Positions 41,795 through 51,444 are shown, numbered from the stretch's first letter. The stretch: DNA of 64,000 nucleotides from Chloroflexota bacterium (GCA_958295775.1 CATQHC010000003.1:124001-188000), one strand, 5' to 3'. Program-made: numbers and translations. The notes: generated by a model from the sequence alone, not told the origin.

Positions 41795-43297
41795 ATGCAG
41801 TATCAACTCTATTGGGGCGACATCCACAACCACTGCGGGATCAGTTACGGGCACGGCAGCTTGGAGCGGGCGTTGACGCTCGCGCGGCAGCAGCTTGACT
41901 TTGCCTCCGTGACCGGCCACGCCTTCTGGCCGGACATCCCCACCGACCGTGAGACATTCGGCGCCATCATCGACTACCATCAGGCCGGTTTCGCCAAGCT
42001 GCACGCAAATTGGGACACCGTTCAGGATACCTTCGAGTCCTTTCACGAAGACGAGAAATTCATACCGTATCTCAGCTATGAGTGGCACTCGCGGGGTTAT
42101 GGCGACCACCACGTGCTTTACAAGGGTACGCACGGGCCGCTGCTGGGCGGCGAAACGGTGGCAGACTTGCGCGAGAGCCTGATCGCAACCGGACACCAGT
42201 TCATTCTCGAACCGCATCACATCGGCTATCCGTTGGGCGGGCGCGGCATCAATTGGGACGCCTACGACCCCACCTGCTCGCCCATCGTAGAGACCTATTC
42301 CATGCACGGCTGTTCCGAGAGCGACGAAGCGCCGTATCCCATGCTCAACACCATGGGGCCGCGCGACCACAACAGCACCATCCAAGCCGGGCTGGAGCGG
42401 GGACACCGCTTCGGCATCGTGGCGTCCACTGACCAGCATTCCGGCTATCCTGGCTCCTACGGCGACGGCCGCCTGGCAGTCTATGCCAACGAACTATCAC
42501 GCGACGCCATCTGGGACGCACTCTGGAACCGCCGCACCTATGCGGTCACCGGCGACAAGATGGCGATAGGGTTCCATATTAATGAAGCCATGCTGGGCGG
42601 AGAGGCCCACGGCAGCCAGCGCCAGCTCAGCATCAGCGCCGAGGGGTCGGACTTCTGGGATACGATAGAGGTCATTAAGAATAGTAGAGTCTGGCGGCGT
42701 TGGGCGCCGCTGCCGAGTTACAGCCTGCCGGAGACGCAACGCCGCGTGCGCGCCAAGATACACTTCGAGTGGGGCTGGTCGGCCGTGGACCAGGACGCAA
42801 ACTGGGAGATGGCCGTGCGCCTGCAGGACGGCGTGATCCTGGATTGCGAGACCTGCTTCCGCGGCGATCCGGTATTGCGGCACGAGCAGGTGGAAGGCGT
42901 CGCCGAGACCATACCCCATGCCGTGGAGGAACAGACGGCGCAAGAGTTAAAGTGGCGCTCGGTCACGCGCGGCAATGTGACCACCCGCCATCCCACCACC
43001 CAGGGGCTGATTCTCCATGTGGAGATGCCGGTCGGCGCAACGCTCACGCTTACCGCCAACGGCTATACCGCCGAACACACCCTTCAAGACCTGCTCACCG
43101 CCACCCGCGCGCACCATACCGACGGCTTCCGCAGTCCCGCCGTGCGCATTCACCGCGCCGTGCCCGCGCAGGACTACACCTTTGCCGCGACCGTCACGGA
43201 TACCGAACCGGAACGGCCCACCGACTATTATTACGTACGCCTCGCCGCCCGCAACGGCCAGTATGCCTGGACGACCCCGATCTGGGTTTCTAGCTAA
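41795..43297 (+). CDS. PHP/DUF3604-type metal-dependent hydrolase-like protein
   Basis: 500 residues. Seen: the opening LYWGDIHNHCGISYGHG (H11 and H13 as metal ligands), SVTGHAFWPD, the YLSYEWHSRGYGDHHVLYKG region, LEPHHIGYP and FGIVASTDQHSGYPGSYG, which together resemble the metal-binding set of PHP and DUF3604 proteins. The last 150 residues are strand-rich and look like a separate beta-sandwich module. AAGGGG precedes the ATG. Substrate unknown; no related genes adjoin. Confidence 0.75.
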   Translation: MQYQLYWGDIHNHCGISYGHGSLERALTLARQQLDFASVTGHAFWPDIPTDRETFGAIIDYHQAGFAKLHANWDTVQDTFESFHEDEKFIPYLSYEWHSRGYGDHHVLYKGTHGPLLGGETVADLRESLIATGHQFILEPHHIGYPLGGRGINWDAYDPTCSPIVETYSMHGCSESDEAPYPMLNTMGPRDHNSTIQAGLERGHRFGIVASTDQHSGYPGSYGDGRLAVYANELSRDAIWDALWNRRTYAVTGDKMAIGFHINEAMLGGEAHGSQRQLSISAEGSDFWDTIEVIKNSRVWRRWAPLPSYSLPETQRRVRAKIHFEWGWSAVDQDANWEMAVRLQDGVILDCETCFRGDPVLRHEQVEGVAETIPHAVEEQTAQELKWRSVTRGNVTTRHPTTQGLILHVEMPVGATLTLTANGYTAEHTLQDLLTATRAHHTDGFRSPAVRIHRAVPAQDYTFAATVTDTEPERPTDYYYVRLAARNGQYAWTTPIWVSS

Positions 43298-43624
43298 GCC
43301 GACAATTGCAGTGCAATCCGCCTGGCGACGGGCTGTCTCCTTCAAATGCTCGCTGTAGCGCTAAATATGGCAGAGACTCTTGTGCGTAGCTATCTGTTTT
43401 TTGGATTGATGCAGTTGACAAAGCTACCGCAGTGGTCTAAAAATAGTCTTAGCATGGAAGCCTGACCGTGTTGCGGCGACAGCATTCCGCTAGAGTTGTA
43501 CATTTGCCGCTTATTGAGGAGGTGCAGAACACGGGGATCCGGGCCTACCCAAGCCAAGCCGCACATAGTGCGTGCATGTGTACGTTGTACGAAGCGTATT
43601 GGTATTGGTAAGGAGACAGCAAGA
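43298..43624. other. Intergenic region upstream of the sugar-binding protein
   Basis: No gene. The promoter candidate at 43415-43443 is the only feature I can support. Confidence 0.55.
43415..43443 (+). promoter_or_regulatory. Promoter candidate of the sugar-binding lipoprotein gene
   Basis: TTGACA at 43415-43420, 17-base spacer, TAAAAA at 43438-43443. The leader would be about 175 bases. Confidence 0.5.
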
Positions 43625-45013
43625 ATGAAATCTCGTTTTTCGAGACGAACCATCCTCGGCGGCATGGGCGTCGGTATCGCTGCCACGTTCGCGGCGGCCT
43701 GCGGCGCGGCTGCCGGCACAGCTCCGGCAGGTGAAGCGCCAGCCGAGTCTGACGGCGAGACGGAGGCCGCAGAGCCTTCGATGGAAAAGCAGAGGGTGCT
43801 CTATTGGTCCCACACGACGCAGCCGTTCCATGAGGGCATTGGCGCCGAAATGGTCGCTGAGTTCAACGCGTCACAGGACGCCGTTGAAGTCTTTGCCGTT
43901 GGTACTGCCTACGGCGATACGCGGGACAAGCTCCCCACCGTGGTCGCGGCGGGCAGCGCACCCGACATCTCGTTCCTCGACCGCTACATCACGAAGTCGC
44001 ACGCCGCAGTCGGCGCGACCATGGACATCACCCCGTTCGTGAAGGCCTCCAGCGTGATGCAGCCGGACGACATCTGGGAACGTATTCTCAATGACGTGAC
44101 CTACAAGGGCCGCCACTTTGGTTGGCCGTGGGGCCCGGACACCCGCACGCTCTTCCTGAACCACGACATTTTGATCGAGGTCGGCCTCGATCCGGAAGAA
44201 CCGATCGGGGACTGGGAAGACTTTCACAACGCATCGACCAGGATTCACACGCTGGAAGGTGAGAACATTACCCGCCTGGGCTTTGTGCCAAACTGGGGCA
44301 GCGCCGGTATCATTGCCGGTTGGATGATTCCTTATTGGCAGCAAGGCATGGATCTCACCAGCGCTGACGAGACCCAGGCCACCATGGACAATGCGGAGAT
44401 GGTGGCGGCGCTGGAGCACAGCACCCGCTTCTACGACGCGCAGGGCGGCTGGGACGCCGTGCAGGCCTTCCGCGGCGATATCTCGCCAGCACTCGTGTTT
44501 ACCGGCGGTGGCGTCGGCATGTTCTTTGATACCTACAGCACGCCCAAGAATACGGCGTTCGCTGAGGAATACGCCAAGATTAACTACAGCGTAGTCTTTG
44601 AGCCGTATCCGGACGACGGCGAGCCCGCGACTTACGGCGGTGGCTGGTCCAACGTCATTCCCACCGGCGCGAAGTCCGCTGAGGGCGCATTCCAATTCCT
44701 CGAGTTCCTCTTCATGGAGCCGCAGGACCGGCGCTGGGCCGATCGCTGGGACCGCATTCCGGTGCGCAAGTCCGTTGGCCGGAGCGAAGAGTTCATCCAG
44801 GGTGACCCTGACCGCGCACACGCCATCGACGAGATGCCGGGCGCGCACTGGGTGGTCACCGCAGCCGGCGGTCCCGACATTCTCGGCGCGCACATCCAGC
44901 TCAGCCGGGATGCCTGGCAGCACCTGAAGACCATTCCCGAGGCCATCAAAGAGGCCGAGGCCAAGACCCAGCAACTGATGGACGAGTGGGAAGCCAACTC
45001 CGTCGTTCAGTAG
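43625..45013 (+). CDS. Extracellular solute-binding lipoprotein, sugar type, Tat signal
   Basis: 462 residues, SBP family 1 (carbohydrate-uptake ABC). N-terminus has the Tat motif SRRTILGG followed by a hydrophobic stretch and lipobox-like AAAC near residue 23, then an Ala/Glu-rich linker. The mature domain has VLYWSHTTQPFHEGIGAEM, KLPTVVAAGSAPDISFLDRY and VKASSVMQPDDIW, the standard opening of this family. AAGGAGACAG just before the ATG at 43625 decides the start. No permease or ATPase genes follow; the strong terminator at 45072 closes a monocistron. Confidence 0.93.
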   Translation: MKSRFSRRTILGGMGVGIAATFAAACGAAAGTAPAGEAPAESDGETEAAEPSMEKQRVLYWSHTTQPFHEGIGAEMVAEFNASQDAVEVFAVGTAYGDTRDKLPTVVAAGSAPDISFLDRYITKSHAAVGATMDITPFVKASSVMQPDDIWERILNDVTYKGRHFGWPWGPDTRTLFLNHDILIEVGLDPEEPIGDWEDFHNASTRIHTLEGENITRLGFVPNWGSAGIIAGWMIPYWQQGMDLTSADETQATMDNAEMVAALEHSTRFYDAQGGWDAVQAFRGDISPALVFTGGGVGMFFDTYSTPKNTAFAEEYAKINYSVVFEPYPDDGEPATYGGGWSNVIPTGAKSAEGAFQFLEFLFMEPQDRRWADRWDRIPVRKSVGRSEEFIQGDPDRAHAIDEMPGAHWVVTAAGGPDILGAHIQLSRDAWQHLKTIPEAIKEAEAKTQQLMDEWEANSVVQ

Positions 45014-45071
45014 AACCAGTACCGGACGCAAACGGTACCGGGTCTTCTGTAGAGACTGGTCTGGAAATCTA

Positions 45072-45108
45072 AAGAGGGTGGCGCTGTATCAGCGCCACCC
45101 TCTTGCTC
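45072..45108 (+). terminator. Strong intrinsic terminator
   Basis: 14-bp stem AAGAGGGTGGCGCT/AGCGCCACCCTCTT with a 5-base loop, followed by GCTCTTGC. The rest of 45014-45341 holds no gene. Confidence 0.85.
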
Positions 45109-45341
45109 TTGCGTACACTCTCGCGGAGAGGCAATTGCTACTCGCGTACTTCCAAGCGGGCCGCAGCGTCCGGTTCTCCTGCTTGTGCCATTTAGCTTCC
45201 TCTTAACATGGTTGCGTTTGTCAACCAACTCCACTAAAGCGGCTACTGTGGCCGCTCCCGGTCTACGGATGACATATTTCTGCGACATTTCATCGCTATC
45301 GTGAGCAGTATCACGGTCTTCTTATATAGAGAGGTAAAGCG

Positions 45342-46334
45342 ATGACTTTCAGGAATCTGTCAGCGAAAAAGCTCCTGGCTGGATCGATCATGGGGGCTAT
45401 GCTCTCCGCCGTAATTATTGGCGGCTGTGCGGTGGGCACCGGACTCCGAGACGGACGAGATTCTGAACATGCTGGGGAAGGTCGAGGCATCTCCGAGCGA
45501 GAAGGACGCGAGTCTGAAGGTGAGCATAGCGGCAGTCGCGCAAGCAACGAGTCCGGCGGAGAAAACGGCGCTGGCGGTGACGGCGGTGGAGAGGCCAATG
45601 AAGCTGCTATGTCGAGCCCGATCATCCCGCTCGGACAGTCGTGGAACGGTGTTCTCGGCGGACTAGCAGTTTCCATGCAGTTTAATGCAGCAACCCTGTC
45701 TATTCATGGCACCGTACGAAACACGCTCTCAGAGAAACTTTGCTACGTACAGGCCGAGCCTCACCTGAAGTCAGGAACGAATACCGTAGGAGAGCTTGGC
45801 CCCGAGAAGCTGGGGCACCTGAACCCAGGACAGGAAGCAACCACAAGCCTGAGCGTTGCCAGCGAACTTAAACTCGCGGGAGTTTCTTTCGATGGCTACG
45901 TCGTGCACATGGAAGTGTTCGATTGCAGCGGCCCCGGCCCGGCAGCGCAGACCGGAGGAGAAGGCGCTGAAGGCAGCGGCGAGCACGGCACTGCGGGTGA
46001 AAGCGGTGATGAGTCCGCTGAAGCTGGCGGCGAAGAAGGCAGCGGCGCAAATGCCTTAGCGCCGGATGAGACCTTCGACATGGTTCGCAGCGGCGCCCGG
46101 TTGGTCCTGAAATACGATGCGCCCAGCAACGCCTTCAAGGGCACCGTGGAAAACACGACCGACGGCGTTTTGAAGCGGGTCAGAATTGAGGTCCACCTAG
46201 CGAACGGCACAGAGCTCGGGCCGACTACGCCAACGGACCTGGAGCCAGGACAGGTGAAAATGATCAACCTGCCTGCGCCGGCGGCAGCGTTCACGGGCTG
46301 GACCGCACATGCCGAGGTGGGCAACGCAGACTAG
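45342..46334 (+). CDS. Lipoprotein with two FxLYD-like domains and Gly/Glu/Ser-rich linkers
   Basis: 330 residues. Signal with lipobox IGGC near residue 29. After a low-complexity acidic linker (RD/EG/ES repeats, about 38-80), a first beta domain with LHGTVRN-like core SIHGTVRNTLSEKLCYVQAEPHL and a Pro-Gly-Gln turn LNPGQEATTSL; then a second Glu/Gly/Ser linker, and a second domain with FKGTVENTTDGVLKRVRIEVHL and LEPGQVKMINL. The two domains align with each other (GTVxNT...V.. E.HL...LxPGQ) and resemble FxLYD. It lies upstream of an OmpR-type pair. Function unknown; the name FxLYD is my best guess. Confidence 0.75.
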   Translation: MTFRNLSAKKLLAGSIMGAMLSAVIIGGCAVGTGLRDGRDSEHAGEGRGISEREGRESEGEHSGSRASNESGGENGAGGDGGGEANEAAMSSPIIPLGQSWNGVLGGLAVSMQFNAATLSIHGTVRNTLSEKLCYVQAEPHLKSGTNTVGELGPEKLGHLNPGQEATTSLSVASELKLAGVSFDGYVVHMEVFDCSGPGPAAQTGGEGAEGSGEHGTAGESGDESAEAGGEEGSGANALAPDETFDMVRSGARLVLKYDAPSNAFKGTVENTTDGVLKRVRIEVHLANGTELGPTTPTDLEPGQVKMINLPAPAAAFTGWTAHAEVGNAD

Positions 46335-46598
46335 GAGAGCGAGTAGGGCGAGAGGCAGCGCGTGCCAGCGAGCATGGCGGCACGCATAGCCGCGCCACGC
46401 AGCGCAGCACAACTGCAGTACGACTGGCAGCCAAGTTTGCGATGGCGGCGGGCGTCGGGACGGCAGCTAGGGTCAATCGGTTGCAACCGAGGGCAGTCAA
46501 CCAGACTCTAGGTGAGATAGTCTGACCATGGCCCTATCCGGTACACAGACGCGTTCCGTGAGGCAGCGCGCCTGAGATGCCTTTCAAGAGGACTGGCG

Positions 46599-47276
46599 AT
46601 GAGCGGCACGGTATTGATTATCGAAGACGATACGAGGATCGCTAACTGGGTCAAGGTGTATTTTGAACGCGCCGGCTTTTCCGCAGAAGTTTCTCATGAT
46701 GGTGAATCCGGCCTGGCCCTGGCCCGCAACTTGGCTCCAGACCTCATAATTCTCGATCTGATGCTTCCGCGTCTCGACGGCGTGGCGCTGTGCAGAATCC
46801 TGCGTCAAGAGTCAGATGTTCCCATCATTATGCTGACGGCCAGAGAAGCCCATGCCGAGCGCATCATCGGGCTTGACAGCGGCGCCGACGACTACATCGT
46901 GAAACCCTTCGATCCGGAGGAAGTCATTGCGCGCGCCGACGCCGTGCTGCGCCGCGTCAAAGGCCGGGTTCAGCGGGTTTTGACGTGCGGCAACATCACA
47001 CTAAATGAGACCACCCGGAGCGTGACGGTCAATGATAGACCCTTGAGCTTGAGCCAGGGGCAAGTTGCGCTGCTCGCGACGTTTATGCGTCATCCCAACC
47101 AGGTACTCAGCCGGGATCAGCTCATCTCGCTGACCTTCAATCACGATTTCCAGGGATTCGACCGCGCCATCGACAGCCAGGTCGCCCGCCTGCGCAAGCT
47201 GATCCGCCGGGAGGGCAATCAGCCGATTCAGACGATCTACGGCGCGGGCTACAAGTTTTTGGTAGAGGCGGAATGA
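46599..47276 (+). CDS. OmpR/PhoB-type response regulator
   Basis: 225 residues. Receiver: acidic pair in IIEDDTR (near 8-13), phosphoacceptor Asp53 in LIILDLMLPRLDG, Thr80 region LTARE, and Lys102 in DDYIVKPFDPEE. C-terminal winged helix with LSLSQGQVALLATFMRHPNQVLSRDQLI and VARLRKLIRREGNQPIQTIYGAGYKF, the OmpR signature. It overlaps the kinase gene by ATGA (47273-47276), so they are translationally coupled. Confidence 0.95.
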   Translation: MSGTVLIIEDDTRIANWVKVYFERAGFSAEVSHDGESGLALARNLAPDLIILDLMLPRLDGVALCRILRQESDVPIIMLTAREAHAERIIGLDSGADDYIVKPFDPEEVIARADAVLRRVKGRVQRVLTCGNITLNETTRSVTVNDRPLSLSQGQVALLATFMRHPNQVLSRDQLISLTFNHDFQGFDRAIDSQVARLRKLIRREGNQPIQTIYGAGYKFLVEAE

Positions 47277-48682
47277 TGTCGCTGCGTTGGCGGATCATGG
47301 GAGCCACCGTCTCGGTCATTGTGCTTACGGTCTTGCTCAGCATTGGCGTAGGCTACTACGCGACCCAGTCCCGCCTCGGCGTGTTCGTCGCCGCAATCGG
47401 CGATGACGAGGCGGGACAACTGGCCCGGAATCTAAGCGTGGAGTACACCGCTGCCGGTGGCTGGGAGACGGTGGACAGACCGCTGTCTGAGGCCGGTTAT
47501 GTTTACGCTGACGCGTTGCAAAGGGAGGAAGCTGAAGACGATGAGGAAGATTCCTTCGAGCTCTTCCACAGCGATCCGATACGCGTAGTCATCGTTGGCA
47601 GCGACGGACGTGTGGTGAAAGACAACCTATCCGAGTTGCCGGTTGGCGCCATTGCGCCGGACTTGGCCGGGCAGCGTGAGACGGTGTTCGACCTGACGAC
47701 CAACCGGCCCGTTGGCCACGTCTATGTGGATGTGAATCATGCGTTCCTCGCGTCTGAGTCGCATAGTTTTCTCACTACGCTCCTGTATATCACCGTTGGC
47801 GGCGGCGTGCTGACAGTTGGCATTGCAGCACTGCTGGCCGCCTGGCTATCCCGACGCATTACCGCACCCGTGACGGCGCTGACACAGGCGACCCAGGCTA
47901 TTGCGCAAGGGGAGACGACCCAATTACCGGTCACGTCCTCCGATGAGTTGGGACAAATGAGCGCGGCTTTCAATCAGATGACCGCCGCGTTAGCGAGACA
48001 GCGCGACCTCCGGAAGCAGTTGCTCGACGACGTTTCCCATGAACTGAATACGCCGCTGAGCGTCATACAGTTGGAGGCCAAAGGACTACAAGACGATCTG
48101 CAGACGCCGGAGAGCGCAGCGGACCGCATCATTCAGGAGGTAGCGAGGCTGCACGGTCTCGTAACCGATCTGAGCTCGCTGGCGGAGACCGACTACGGCG
48201 AGTTGCTGCTCACGCGGGAGGCAAGCTCGCTCGCCGAGCTCCTCGCCGCGGAGGTGGGCCGCTGGCAGCCTCTCGCCGAGACGCGACAGGTTGCGCTGTC
48301 GCTGTGGGTAGCTCCGGACCTCCCGGACCTGAACCTCGACCGGCTGCGCATGAGCCAGGCCTTGGGAAACGTCCTGAGCAACGCCATACATTGCACCGAG
48401 GCCGGCGGGCAGGTGGTGATGCGGGCGGAGGGAGAAGGCGATGAGGCGGTGGCTATTGCGATCAGCGATGACGGGATCGGCATCCCCGCCGCAGACCTGC
48501 CCCACGTCTTCGACCGCCGCTACCGTACCGGCCGGTCTCGTCGCAATGGTATCGGCGGCACAGGTCTGGGCTTGGCCATTACCCAAGCCATAGTCGCAGC
48601 GCACGGGGGTACCGTATCCGTCACCAGCGACGGGTCCGATCAAGGTGTCACCGTGACTTGTCGTTTTCCTTTGGATGAGTGA
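47273..48682 (+). CDS. Sensor histidine kinase
   Basis: 469 residues, BaeS-like. Two membrane helices (about 9-28 and 167-192) flank an extracytoplasmic acidic domain of about 140 residues containing a run of Glu/Asp (EEAEDDEEDSFE). A HAMP linker (about 193-240) is followed by the H-box DDVSHELNTPLSVIQLE with His256, an N-box ALGNVLSNAIHCTEAGG, G1 ISDDGIGIP and G2 GGTGLGLAITQAIV. Stimulus unknown; the neighbouring lipoprotein is a candidate target or sensor partner, which is inference. Confidence 0.94.
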   Translation: MMSLRWRIMGATVSVIVLTVLLSIGVGYYATQSRLGVFVAAIGDDEAGQLARNLSVEYTAAGGWETVDRPLSEAGYVYADALQREEAEDDEEDSFELFHSDPIRVVIVGSDGRVVKDNLSELPVGAIAPDLAGQRETVFDLTTNRPVGHVYVDVNHAFLASESHSFLTTLLYITVGGGVLTVGIAALLAAWLSRRITAPVTALTQATQAIAQGETTQLPVTSSDELGQMSAAFNQMTAALARQRDLRKQLLDDVSHELNTPLSVIQLEAKGLQDDLQTPESAADRIIQEVARLHGLVTDLSSLAETDYGELLLTREASSLAELLAAEVGRWQPLAETRQVALSLWVAPDLPDLNLDRLRMSQALGNVLSNAIHCTEAGGQVVMRAEGEGDEAVAIAISDDGIGIPAADLPHVFDRRYRTGRSRRNGIGGTGLGLAITQAIVAAHGGTVSVTSDGSDQGVTVTCRFPLDE

Positions 48683-48905
48683 GAACCACCTACACCTTCG
48701 TAGGTGAGAACCAGCCACACCGGCCAAGTAAGCCGCCGCCGCGAAAACCCGGCAACTGAGGGACGAAAGGGAAACCGACTCCGTCGTGTAGAAAGACTGG
48801 GTCTAAATTAGTCGGCAATGGGTCTGGGACAATTCGTTCCAGGTCTGTTGAGTTTCTTAGGGAACACGTCAGCATACGGGCTGTTTCAAACGAAACTGGA
48901 TTCTC

Positions 48906-48934
48906 TTGACAAGAGTTGCTAGACTTTATACAAT
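48906..48934 (+). promoter_or_regulatory. Strong promoter of the higB-higA module
   Basis: TTGACA at 48906-48911, 17-base spacer, TACAAT at 48929-48934. Predicted transcription start near 48941, only 12 bases before the HigB start. Confidence 0.8.
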
Positions 48935-48935
48935 A

Positions 48936-48948
48936 CACCCTTAGGGTG
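48936..48948. promoter_or_regulatory. Palindromic operator overlapping the transcription start
   Basis: CACCCTTAGGGTG: 5-bp arms CACCC/GGGTG. It directly follows the -10 box and ends 4 bases before the HigB start codon, the usual place for autorepression by a HigA-type HTH antitoxin. Confidence 0.55.
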
Positions 48949-48952
48949 AATC

Positions 48953-49252
48953 GTGGAAGTCACATTTCGAACCAAGCAATTGAAACTTTGTTACGAACAG
49001 TCAGCCAAGGCGGTCCAAAAGTGGGGACCGGTCGTTGGGCGTAAGTACATCACCCGAATCAACGAACTCTACGCCGTCAAAGACTTCCAGGACGCCTACA
49101 ACATTCGTTCAATGCGCCTCCACCTATTGAAAGGAGGAAGGAAAGGGGAGCTGTCCATCACGCTGACAGGAAAGTGGCGTCTCATAGTGACCAAGGGTGC
49201 AACTGAAGAGCACGTGAATGTAGAAAACGTGAGTAACCATTATGAAGACTGA
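48953..49252 (+). CDS. higB: HigB/RelE-superfamily toxin
   Basis: 99 residues from a GTG start with AGGGTGA before it. The HigB fold is visible as YNIRSMRLHLLKGGRKGELSITLTGKWRLIVTK, including the basic strand R-L-x-L-x-K and the closing R-L-I-V. Family toxins cleave mRNA on the ribosome. It overlaps the downstream antitoxin gene by 11 bp, the inverted (toxin-first) order typical of higBA. Confidence 0.87.
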   Translation: MEVTFRTKQLKLCYEQSAKAVQKWGPVVGRKYITRINELYAVKDFQDAYNIRSMRLHLLKGGRKGELSITLTGKWRLIVTKGATEEHVNVENVSNHYED

Positions 49253-50342
49253 AATTTCGCGTGTGTATTCCGACTTGCCAATTCCTCCGGGAGAAGTGCT
49301 AGAGGAGGAAATTGAGGCTCGCGGCATGACCCAGAAGGAGCTTGCGGCGAGGCTTGGCAAACCAGCACAGGCAGTAAACGAGATAATCAAGGGGAAGAAG
49401 GCCATTACCCCAGACACTGCGATAGGTCTCGGGAAAGTGCTAGGTATTAGCCCGCATTTCTGGAGCACTCTTGAAGCCGACTATCGCATGACTCTGGCTC
49501 GGAACCGAGAGCGGGAAGCAATTGCGGCTAACGTGCAATGGCTGGATGAATACCCAATCAGGGAGATGATCAGGCGCGGTTGGATACAGGCCGGGCGGGA
49601 CAAAGAGAGCAAACTAGAGGCTTTGCTGAGCTTTCTTGGAGTAGCCGACGCCAAGCCGCAGGTGTACCAGGAAGCGGTCGGCTTTCGCATTACTGAGGCT
49701 GGGCAGCAGAATATCTCTATGGGTGCTCTTGCGGCCTGGCTCCGCAAGGGGGAGCTTGAAGCGGAGGAAGTGCAGACGGCTGCATACGACGAGGACGCTT
49801 TCCGTCAGGCTCTCGTCGCCATCAGAAGTATGACCGAAGACCCACCGGAGGAATTCGATCCAGCCATGAGAGCGCTTTGCGCGGGAGCAGGGGTAGCGTT
49901 CTGCGTGGTTCAAGAGTTGCCCAAGAGCGGTGCAAATGGCGCTACTCGTTGGCTAACCCCGCAAAAGGCTCTCATTCAAATGAGCCTCAGGAATAAGTGG
50001 GCCGACATCTTCTGGTTCTCGTTCTTCCACGAAGCATGTCACGTGCTCATGCATCGCCGGCGGCAGGTGGTGATAGACGGGCTAGATGGGGACGCAGACA
50101 TGGCAGCAATGGAAGAAGAGGCGGACCGGTTCGCGAGGGATAGACTCATTCCACCAAGAGAATGGGGCGAATTCCGAAGTGGTGTGACTTTCAATCCAGG
50201 CTCCGTGAAGGCATTTGCGCGGTCGGTCAATGTAGCTCCGTTTGTAGTGGTTGGCAGACTGCAAAAGGAAAAGCTGATTAGCTACAGGCAGCTTTCGTCG
50301 TTGAAGCGGCGCTACGAATGGGTTGCCGATTCGCATAGCTAG
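49242..50342 (+). CDS. higA: HigA-type antitoxin fused to an ImmA/IrrE metallopeptidase
   Basis: 366 residues. N-terminal XRE/HigA HTH: IPPGEVLEEEIEARGMTQKELAARLGKPAQAVNEIIKGKKAI (about 14-55). After a helical linker, the C-terminal half holds the zinc-binding HEXXH in WFSFFHEACHVLMHRRR (H263, E264, H267) and the downstream Glu in AAMEEEADRFARDRLIP near 290-306, the ImmA/IrrE set. Antitoxins of this layout may neutralise HigB and self-cleave under stress; that step is inference here. Confidence 0.9.
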   Translation: MKTEISRVYSDLPIPPGEVLEEEIEARGMTQKELAARLGKPAQAVNEIIKGKKAITPDTAIGLGKVLGISPHFWSTLEADYRMTLARNREREAIAANVQWLDEYPIREMIRRGWIQAGRDKESKLEALLSFLGVADAKPQVYQEAVGFRITEAGQQNISMGALAAWLRKGELEAEEVQTAAYDEDAFRQALVAIRSMTEDPPEEFDPAMRALCAGAGVAFCVVQELPKSGANGATRWLTPQKALIQMSLRNKWADIFWFSFFHEACHVLMHRRRQVVIDGLDGDADMAAMEEEADRFARDRLIPPREWGEFRSGVTFNPGSVKAFARSVNVAPFVVVGRLQKEKLISYRQLSSLKRRYEWVADSHS

Positions 50343-50451
50343 CCCAAGTTGGTTTACACGACTAACCCAAGAGAGAGTCCGACCTAGTCTATGTCCAATC
50401 TCAGGCAGGCTTCAACGAGCTTCGCAGGCAATGAGAAGCAAAGGTGACTCC

Positions 50452-51444
50452 ATGAGCAGTGAAATGCCCAACCCGAATGACTATTTCGAGGAGTTTACCG
50501 GTAAACTCCTCCGCAAACTAGGGTGTCGGATTGAAAGGGAACCCCCAGTCGGCAATGGACTTGCGGACTTTCACGCTACCACCCCCGACAACGACGAGTT
50601 CTATGTTGAGGCTACGGTTGCGGAGCATCGACCCTTCTCAAATAAACCAACTGAAGCTGATGTATGCGACAAGCTAAACGATATGTGCAGTAACCCTGGC
50701 ATGTATTGTTTCAACGCACATGCACAAGGGGAGTTGTCTCAAAAGCTCTCGAAGAAGACGCTGCTTCCAATCAAAGAGTGGATTGAAGAGTTGAGCACTA
50801 CGGAAGTCAAGCGCATAACTCAAACTTTTAGTTACCGTAACGAGACGCTTACGATAGAAGCAAGAGACCTCTCCACTGGATGGACTTTGACGATCAATGC
50901 AAGGCCTCGATCAGAAGATTATCAAGGCACTCACGCTCCGCTTTTGGGAGGCATTGGCGGCGGTGGCGCGGTTGATTCTGCGAAACCTCTTTTGACAGCC
51001 GCAAAAGCTAAATTGAGGCAACACAAAGATATTCCAGGGCCGCTCTTATTGGCGATAAACGACTTTGGGGACTTTCCGAGTGAACGTATTGATGTGACGC
51101 TTGCCCTGTTCGGTTGGGAGCAAGGAGTGGAGAAAGGACTTAGCCGCATATCGTCGCCATCGGTAAGACGGCAACGAAGTCTCTGGGGCAACCGCGAAAA
51201 TACGACTGTTAGTGCTATTCTGTTATTTCACGAACTGACACCACGCGCACTGCCCCACGCGAAAGTATGTTTATATGAGAATCCGTGGGCAAAGTACCCT
51301 ATTCCGTCTTTGCTGAGAACATCCTTCCCACATGCGCTTGTGGAAGAAAAACAAGGCATTCAATACCTGCGCTGGTATCCAGGGCCACGCTTGAGCTCTA
51401 TATCTGGGTATTCCAGCAGAACCTCGACCCCACGCAGAACTTGA
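50452..51444 (+). CDS. Uncharacterised protein with possible restriction-endonuclease-like N-terminus
   Basis: 330 residues. N-terminus: DYFEEFTGKLLRKLGCRIEREPPVGNGLADFHAT followed by EFYVEATVAEH. The D (ADFHAT) plus E-x-T (VEAT) spacing resembles a PD-(D/E)XK core with Thr in place of Lys, but I cannot confirm activity. The C-terminal half is strand-rich with GVEKGLSRISSPS and no motif I know. ATG 50452 is chosen because the stretch upstream is not protein-like; a GGTGA lies 5 bases before it. It follows the higBA module on the same strand. Confidence 0.6.
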   Translation: MSSEMPNPNDYFEEFTGKLLRKLGCRIEREPPVGNGLADFHATTPDNDEFYVEATVAEHRPFSNKPTEADVCDKLNDMCSNPGMYCFNAHAQGELSQKLSKKTLLPIKEWIEELSTTEVKRITQTFSYRNETLTIEARDLSTGWTLTINARPRSEDYQGTHAPLLGGIGGGGAVDSAKPLLTAAKAKLRQHKDIPGPLLLAINDFGDFPSERIDVTLALFGWEQGVEKGLSRISSPSVRRQRSLWGNRENTTVSAILLFHELTPRALPHAKVCLYENPWAKYPIPSLLRTSFPHALVEEKQGIQYLRWYPGPRLSSISGYSSRTSTPRRT

